From Deltaproteobacteria bacterium (GTDB lineage Bacteria; Desulfobacterota; SM23-61), in assembly GCA_016234425.1 (NCBI GenBank), contig JACRCA010000199.1, forward strand, positions 1 to 10,714: a stretch of 10,714 nt of DNA, written 5' to 3'. Of this stretch, positions 7,328-10,714 are shown piece after piece. Within the stretch, counting starts at the first letter, position 1, and every line of letters starts with the position of its first letter. Below the pieces are notes generated by a model. That model searched no databases and was not told the DNA's origin. It worked only from the letters and a program-made list of their open reading frames with translations. The translations under genes and the position numbers were made by a program.

Positions 7328-7380
7328 AAAAAATATTGAATTAAATTAAGATGTTATAAATGCAATCCCATCCTGAAGAT

Positions 7381-7396
7381 TGGCCCAGATTTTGCT
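7381..7396 (+). promoter_or_regulatory. Sigma-54 (-24/-12) promoter
   Basis: TGGCCC, five bases, then TTGCT. The consensus is TGGCAC-N5-TTGCW, so only the A of GGCAC differs. The invariant GG (7382-7383) and GC (7394-7395) are exactly 12 bases apart, as required. Transcription should start near 7406-7408, giving a leader of about 31-33 bases before the ATG at 7439. The gene just upstream encodes a sigma-54 activator with an intact GAFTGA loop. Confidence 0.75.
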
Positions 7397-7426
7397 AAAT
7401 TTGCTAAAAAGGGTTAAAAATACTCT

Positions 7427-7434
7427 GAGGAGGG
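7427..7434 (+). promoter_or_regulatory. Strong ribosome binding site of the radical SAM gene
   Basis: GAGGAGGG ends four bases before the ATG at 7439. It is the best ribosome site in the window apart from that of livG, and it fixes the start. Confidence 0.85.
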
Positions 7435-7438
7435 CAAA

Positions 7439-9091
7439 ATGGCCATCGGGGAATTGATTCGCCACCTGCGAAATAGGGCCTCAGCGAAGAGGCCTGCCAA
7501 GCTCGAAGCCTATTACCCACCGACGCAGAATGTTCCCATCGGCCTCCCCAAACAGGTGGAGAGCCTCTGCCCTGAATGCCGCAAATTGATCCCGGCAGAA
7601 ATCCTTGAAAGAGATGGAAAGGTGATCATGGAAAAAACCTGCCCGGAGCATGGGTTTGTGCAGGACCTAATTTATTCGGACGCGGAGCTCTACAAAAAAG
7701 GCGAGCGATGGACTTATGAGGACGGCGACGGAATCCTAAATCCCCAGGTCACGGGAGCTAAAATTTGCCCGGACGATTGCGGCCTTTGCGACCTGCACGT
7801 CAGCCATGCAGCCCTGGCCAACGTCGATTTGACCAACCGCTGTAATTTGCGGTGTCCCATCTGTTTTGCCAATGCCAATGTCCAGGGGTATGTGTACGAG
7901 CCCACCTACGAGCAGGTGGTGGAAATGCTCACCACGCTGCGCAACATGAAACCCGTATTCCCACCGGCTGTGCAATTCTCCGGAGGAGAGCCCACCATCC
8001 ATCCACAATTTTTGGATATCCTGAAAGCGGCCCGCTCCATGGGCTTCAGTCACATACAGATTGCTTCCAATGGCATCCGCATCGCCAAAGATTTTGAATT
8101 TGCCAGGAAATGCAGGGAAGCAGGGCTATACACGGTCTACTTGCAATTCGACGGCACGGGAGATGAGGTTTACCAGAAGACCCGGGGGTTGTCGGGCCTC
8201 TGGGAGTTGAAGGCCAAAGCCGTGGAGAATGCGAGAAAATCAGGCTTGCGGATTGTTCTGGTGCCGACCATCATCAAGACCATCAATGACGACCAGGTGG
8301 GAAATATCTTGCAATTTGCCATCGATAACTCGGACGTCATCAGCGGGATCAGCTACCAACCGGTAGCCTTCACGGGAAGGATCTCCACGGAAGATCGGCA
8401 GCGGCAGCGTTACACCCTCTCCGACCTGGCTCAGGACATCGAGCGGCAGACCGGCTATCTCAAGGCGAGAGAAGACTGGTATCCTCTCTCCGTGACTTCT
8501 CCCTTCTCCAAGCTGCTCAGTGCGATCTGGAAGTATGAAGTAGCGAAGATTACCTCCCATGCCGATTGCGGCATTGGCGGCTATATCTTCGTCAATTCCA
8601 AAACGAAAAGTGTTACCCCCATTACCAAGCTGATTGACATCGAAGGTTTCACCACGGAATTGAACAAGTTGGTCAAGCAAAAGATTTCTCACATTCGGGC
8701 TCTAACAGCTTTGAGTGCCCAACACCTGCTGAAGAAGTTCTTCCGGGAAGAGGAGGCCAAGGATGGAATGACTCCTGAAATCTGCCTCGAACTTTTCCAG
8801 GGGATAGTGGACAAGGAGGCCCAGAAGCGCATCGAACTCATCTACAACTGGAATATGTTACTCGTGGGGGGCATGCACTTCCAGGATTCTTACAACTATA
8901 ACATAGACCGGGTGAAGCGCTGCTCCATCCACTACGCCGCACCCAACGGAAAGATCTACCCATTCTGCACCTATAACTCCGGGCCTGTTTTCCGAGAGAA
9001 GATCGAGCGCCAGTTCTCCATGCCCTTGGAAGAATGGCGTAGGCGACACCGCGAAATGGAAGAAGCCGATTATTTCTTTTACCGCCAGTGA
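7439..9091 (+). CDS. Radical SAM enzyme of the MJ0619/Tes (tetraether lipid synthase-like) group
   Basis: A 550-residue iron-sulfur enzyme. The radical SAM cluster motif is CNLRCPIC (Cys135, Cys139, Cys142), with the SAM-binding SGGEP at 181-185. Before it come a CPEC/CPEHG metal-binding module (Cys44, Cys47, Cys68) and CPDDCGLCDLH (Cys110, Cys114, Cys117). After it come Cys377 (DCGIGG), Cys449, Cys495 (RCSIHY) and Cys510 (PFCTYN), enough for auxiliary clusters. This order, together with NRCNLRCPICFANA at 133-146, is what I recall for archaeal Tes/MJ0619, which joins two lipid chains end-to-end to make membrane-spanning lipids; bacterial relatives have been linked to such lipids. Family membership is recognised from memory and the lipid reaction is inferred. 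An alternative is another reaction at an unactivated carbon, such as a methylase, as once proposed for MJ0619. No signal peptide or clear membrane segment is seen. The gene has its own sigma-54-type promoter and strong ribosome site and is followed by a hairpin, so it is probably a single-gene transcript. Confidence 0.9.
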   Translation: MAIGELIRHLRNRASAKRPAKLEAYYPPTQNVPIGLPKQVESLCPECRKLIPAEILERDGKVIMEKTCPEHGFVQDLIYSDAELYKKGERWTYEDGDGILNPQVTGAKICPDDCGLCDLHVSHAALANVDLTNRCNLRCPICFANANVQGYVYEPTYEQVVEMLTTLRNMKPVFPPAVQFSGGEPTIHPQFLDILKAARSMGFSHIQIASNGIRIAKDFEFARKCREAGLYTVYLQFDGTGDEVYQKTRGLSGLWELKAKAVENARKSGLRIVLVPTIIKTINDDQVGNILQFAIDNSDVISGISYQPVAFTGRISTEDRQRQRYTLSDLAQDIERQTGYLKAREDWYPLSVTSPFSKLLSAIWKYEVAKITSHADCGIGGYIFVNSKTKSVTPITKLIDIEGFTTELNKLVKQKISHIRALTALSAQHLLKKFFREEEAKDGMTPEICLELFQGIVDKEAQKRIELIYNWNMLLVGGMHFQDSYNYNIDRVKRCSIHYAAPNGKIYPFCTYNSGPVFREKIERQFSMPLEEWRRRHREMEEADYFFYRQ

Positions 9092-9506
9092 ATATTTAAC
9101 GCCCACCACCTCACCTTCTGGAGCGAGTGATGAGAAGGAATTTCCAGAGGTATCCGATATGAAGCCTCCAGAGGGGTATACCCCTTTGGAGGCTTTCCTG
9201 ATCCATCTTTCATAAATCCAAAATTGATGAGGCCCTCTGGAGTCTTTGGATTACAAACTCTCGCGGCGAAGCGAATTGTCATCTGATGTTGGGGCCGCAG
9301 TAACCTTTTGCAAAACGGCGGTGTAGTTGCCAAGGTCAGCTCATGTAGTTTCGCACCATAAGAATTTCTGAAATGAGACTGATGATCATGTTACCCAGGA
9401 CGGGAACTGATATGTAGCTAAGTTCCTTATATTTGGCGCTTAAACCTCCAGCTTGTAAAGCACAGCCAATTTTGCTCAAGCTTCGGTGCTTCGTTGGGTA
9501 ACTCTG
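9092..9506. other. 415-base non-coding gap between radical SAM gene and AraC-type regulator
   Basis: No convincing gene on either strand. It contains the hairpin at 9162-9195, several copies of the word CTCCAGAGG or its complement (9142-9150 with one change, 9167-9175, inverted at 9234-9242), and a smaller stem GGAACT/AGTTCC at 9403-9408 and 9421-9426. A four-base-pair stem with a TTCGGT loop lies at 9478-9491. I see no strong sigma-70 or sigma-54 promoter for the gene that follows. Confidence 0.6.
9162..9195 (+). terminator. Strong hairpin, probable terminator of the radical SAM gene
   Basis: A 17-base-pair stem, one pair being G-T, closes on itself at GTATAC with almost no loop: AAGCCTCCAGAGGGGTA folds on the bases that follow. 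It starts 70 bases after the radical SAM stop codon. The T tract after it is short (TTTCC), so it may act as a 3' stabiliser or a weak terminator rather than a classic intrinsic one. Being nearly symmetrical it could work on both strands. Confidence 0.55.
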
Positions 9507-10223
9507 ATGAGCGGTGAAAAGGCCTTAGATGTAAGAAGCAGGATTTTATTCATTTACCCAAATGGTGAGGGGGTTTATGGAAGGCTGTCTTCTGTTCTCG
9601 AAAAATTTGAAATCATAAAAGAAAACAATCCATCCAAAGCAACTGAGTTTTTCTTGCACAATGATGTAGATCTCGTGCTCCTCGGCCATACCAAGTATTC
9701 CCCCTGCTTGGCGCTTCTTGACTTCTTTAAATCAGCTAAGCCTTCCATTCCTGTGATCATCATGACTGATTGCGGTTCTGAAAGACTTGCAGTGACGGTA
9801 TTCCGGCACGGTGCGAGAGACTATTTCCGAAAACCCTTTATCGTGAAGGAGTTGAAGAAAAGTATCGAATCGGCTTTAAAGATGAGAGAAAACCAGGAGT
9901 TCAAAAATTCCAATTCCATTTGCCGAGCATTGCGGTATATCAATGAGAATTACACAAAACCTTTAAGGCTCTCCCAGGTCGCCATGGAGGCGGGCATGAG
10001 TCTATCCAATTTTGAAAGGACTTTTAAAAGAGAGATGGGGATCACATTTTCCAGGTTCGTAAATAAACTCCGCATTTCCAAAGCCACGAAAATGCTTAAA
10101 GGAAATAGCCTCTCCATGAGTGAAATAGCCTTTGATAGCGGTTTTACCAATCAATACCACTTTACAAGAATGTTTAAGAAAATCATGAACATCCCTCCAA
10201 TAGTCTATAGAAAGTCATTGTAG
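9507..10223 (+). CDS. AraC-family regulator with degenerate receiver domain
   Basis: Predicted DNA-binding protein of 238 aa. Residues about 11-125 have the receiver pattern (ILFIYPNG; VDLVLLG at 54-60; PVIIMTD at 82-88; GARDYFRKPF at 102-111) and keep Thr87 and Lys109. However, the acidic pair is replaced by YPNG and the phospho-acceptor Asp is Gly60, so normal phosphorylation is not expected. Residues about 138-238 are an AraC-type double HTH: first HTH at LRLSQVAMEAGMSLSNFERTF (154-174), second at MSEIAFDSGFTNQYHFTRMF (204-223), ending in the usual NIPPIVYRKSL. It could act as a phosphorylation-independent regulator, perhaps of the gene beginning at 10689. The start is uncertain: ATG at 9507 or GTG at 9486, and neither has a good ribosome site. 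Codons are visibly richer in A/T than in the upstream genes, which may indicate a different origin. Confidence 0.88.
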   Translation: MSGEKALDVRSRILFIYPNGEGVYGRLSSVLEKFEIIKENNPSKATEFFLHNDVDLVLLGHTKYSPCLALLDFFKSAKPSIPVIIMTDCGSERLAVTVFRHGARDYFRKPFIVKELKKSIESALKMRENQEFKNSNSICRALRYINENYTKPLRLSQVAMEAGMSLSNFERTFKREMGITFSRFVNKLRISKATKMLKGNSLSMSEIAFDSGFTNQYHFTRMFKKIMNIPPIVYRKSL

Positions 10224-10417
10224 GCCATTAATTGGCATAACGCTGGCCATGCCTTTAGCCTCATAAACCCCTTCCTCTTCCCAAAGCAAAGTAGTTTTCT
10301 ATCCTGAACCCCAATTCCGGCCACCCAGATATTTTCGGACGGTCACTGTTTGCGCATTCCTCTGCCCCAACCATGTTTCCTTCCCAATAATCCTGCTGGT
10401 CTATTTGCGGAATGAAG

Positions 10418-10453
10418 AGCAAAAAAGGTCAAAAGATAAGCAAAATATGTCAA
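10418..10453 (+). promoter_or_regulatory. Direct repeat with 21-base spacing, candidate AraC-type operator
   Basis: AGCAAAAAAGGTCAA at 10418-10432 recurs as AGCAAAATATGTCAA at 10439-10453, matching at 13 of 15 bases. The copies are 21 bases apart start to start, two helical turns, the layout typical of tandem AraC-family half-sites. The second copy overlaps a weak -35-like TCAAGA (10450-10455), with TATAGA at 10473-10478 in the -10 position. The AraC-type regulator gene ends about 195 bases upstream. Confidence 0.4.
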
Positions 10454-10564
10454 GAAATTTATTAAAGGTAGATATAGACTTAATTTTATTTTAGGCCTTT
10501 TTCCTTCGAATAAGAAGGCGTCCCGGAAAGTAATTGGCCTGGATTTGTTTCTTTATCTGGCTAA

Positions 10565-10666
10565 ATGGTTTCTGTAAGTCTTTTTCCTTTTAAGCCAAGA
10601 ATCGTGAACCGCTATAATCTTCTGGAGCCGATCAATGAGAACGAGTTTCCAGAAGTTGCCGTGTAA
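10565..10666 (+). CDS. Possible 33-residue leader peptide ORF
   Basis: An ATG at 10565 opens a 33-codon frame ending in TAA at 10664-10666, 22 bases before the gene at 10689. The peptide begins MVSVSLFPFKPRIVNRYN and has no motif I recognise. There is no good ribosome site, and a stop codon lies immediately before the ATG. It could be a chance ORF, a leader peptide or a relic. Confidence 0.15.
   Translation: MVSVSLFPFKPRIVNRYNLLEPINENEFPEVAV
10613..10618 (+). promoter_or_regulatory. Possible -10 element for the right-edge gene
   Basis: A perfect TATAAT lies 70 bases before the ATG at 10689. The -35 region at the right distance (TTAAGC at 10590-10595) is poor, so the promoter would need activation or may not exist. 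Confidence 0.3.
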
Positions 10667-10688
10667 TCCTCAAGGAAGCATTAGAAAG

Positions 10689-10714
10689 ATGAAGAAAATT
10701 ATTGCCACAGCAAT
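10689..10714 (+). CDS. Start of a gene cut by the right edge, N-terminus MKKIIATA
   Basis: ATG followed by Lys-Lys-Ile-Ile-Ala-Thr-Ala runs off the window. The Lys-Lys start followed by small and hydrophobic residues is typical of a secretion signal peptide. An AAGGA ribosome-site-like word lies about 12 bases upstream (10672-10676). The product cannot be named from eight residues. Confidence 0.45.

Larger units (their letters stand above)
10224..10688. other. 465-base non-coding region before the right-edge gene
   Basis: No recognisable protein gene. The first half (10224-10410) is pyrimidine-rich on the + strand without clear signals. The second half is A/T-rich and holds a direct repeat (10418-10453), a promoter-like stretch (about 10450-10478), a small CCTTC/GAAGG hairpin (10503-10518), a 33-codon ORF (10565-10666) and a TATAAT at 10613-10618. 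It looks like a long regulatory leader for the gene at 10689. Confidence 0.5.

Noticed and set aside
9079..9333. 84-residue open frame on the minus strand over the hairpin region
   Set aside because: It overlaps the radical SAM end, is mostly encoded by the palindromic sequence, and has no recognisable domain or ribosome site.
9486..9506. GTG start at 9486 for the AraC-type regulator
   Set aside because: No ribosome site and the extra seven residues add nothing to the fold. The ATG at 9507 is preferred, but the choice is not certain.
10232..10250. TGGCAT followed by TGGCC, resembling a sigma-54 site
   Set aside because: The GC of the -12 element is missing at the required distance.
10261..10374. 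37-residue minus-strand ORF (starts MVGAEECANSD)
   Set aside because: No recognisable motif and no clear ribosome site; length fits chance.

Overview
The window looks like a piece of an uncultured bacterial chromosome, plausibly Desulfobacterota (former Deltaproteobacteria) or a neighbouring lineage. This is inferred from the gene set (Liv transporter, 7TM-GAF histidine kinase, NtrC-type regulator, sigma-54 promoter) and from the intergenic repeat styles. No rRNA marker is present to prove it. All convincing genes lie on the + strand. No tRNA, rRNA, CRISPR array or transposase is visible.

Region 1 (1-3375) is the 3' part of a branched-chain amino acid ABC importer operon: the C-terminal and central part of a LivM-type permease cut by the left edge, then the LivG and LivF ATPases. 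Region 2 (3506-7191) is a two-component pair: a membrane histidine kinase (7TM-like sensor, GAF, HisKA, HATPase_c) and an NtrC-family sigma-54 activator (receiver, AAA+, Fis-type HTH). Region 3 (7192-9195) is a sigma-54-type promoter (-24/-12 element with a good spacing and an IHF-like site upstream) driving a 550-residue radical SAM protein. Its cysteine layout matches the MJ0619/Tes (tetraether lipid synthase) group. A strong hairpin follows the gene. Region 4 (9196-10714) is more A/T-rich. It holds a regulator made of a degenerate receiver plus an AraC-type DNA-binding domain, a long non-coding stretch with a 21-bp-spaced direct repeat, and the first eight codons of a further gene at the right edge.

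The gaps of the first five genes are repeat-rich. There is a long imperfect palindrome after livM, an 8-bp-period array that starts inside the end of livG, an 8-bp-period purine array after livF, and another long imperfect palindrome between kinase and regulator genes.

The main hypothesis offered is that the kinase/NtrC pair controls the adjacent sigma-54-dependent Tes-like gene, so that a membrane-lipid cross-linking enzyme would be under signal control. The promoter geometry and gene order are seen directly. The regulatory link and the exact lipid reaction are inferences.
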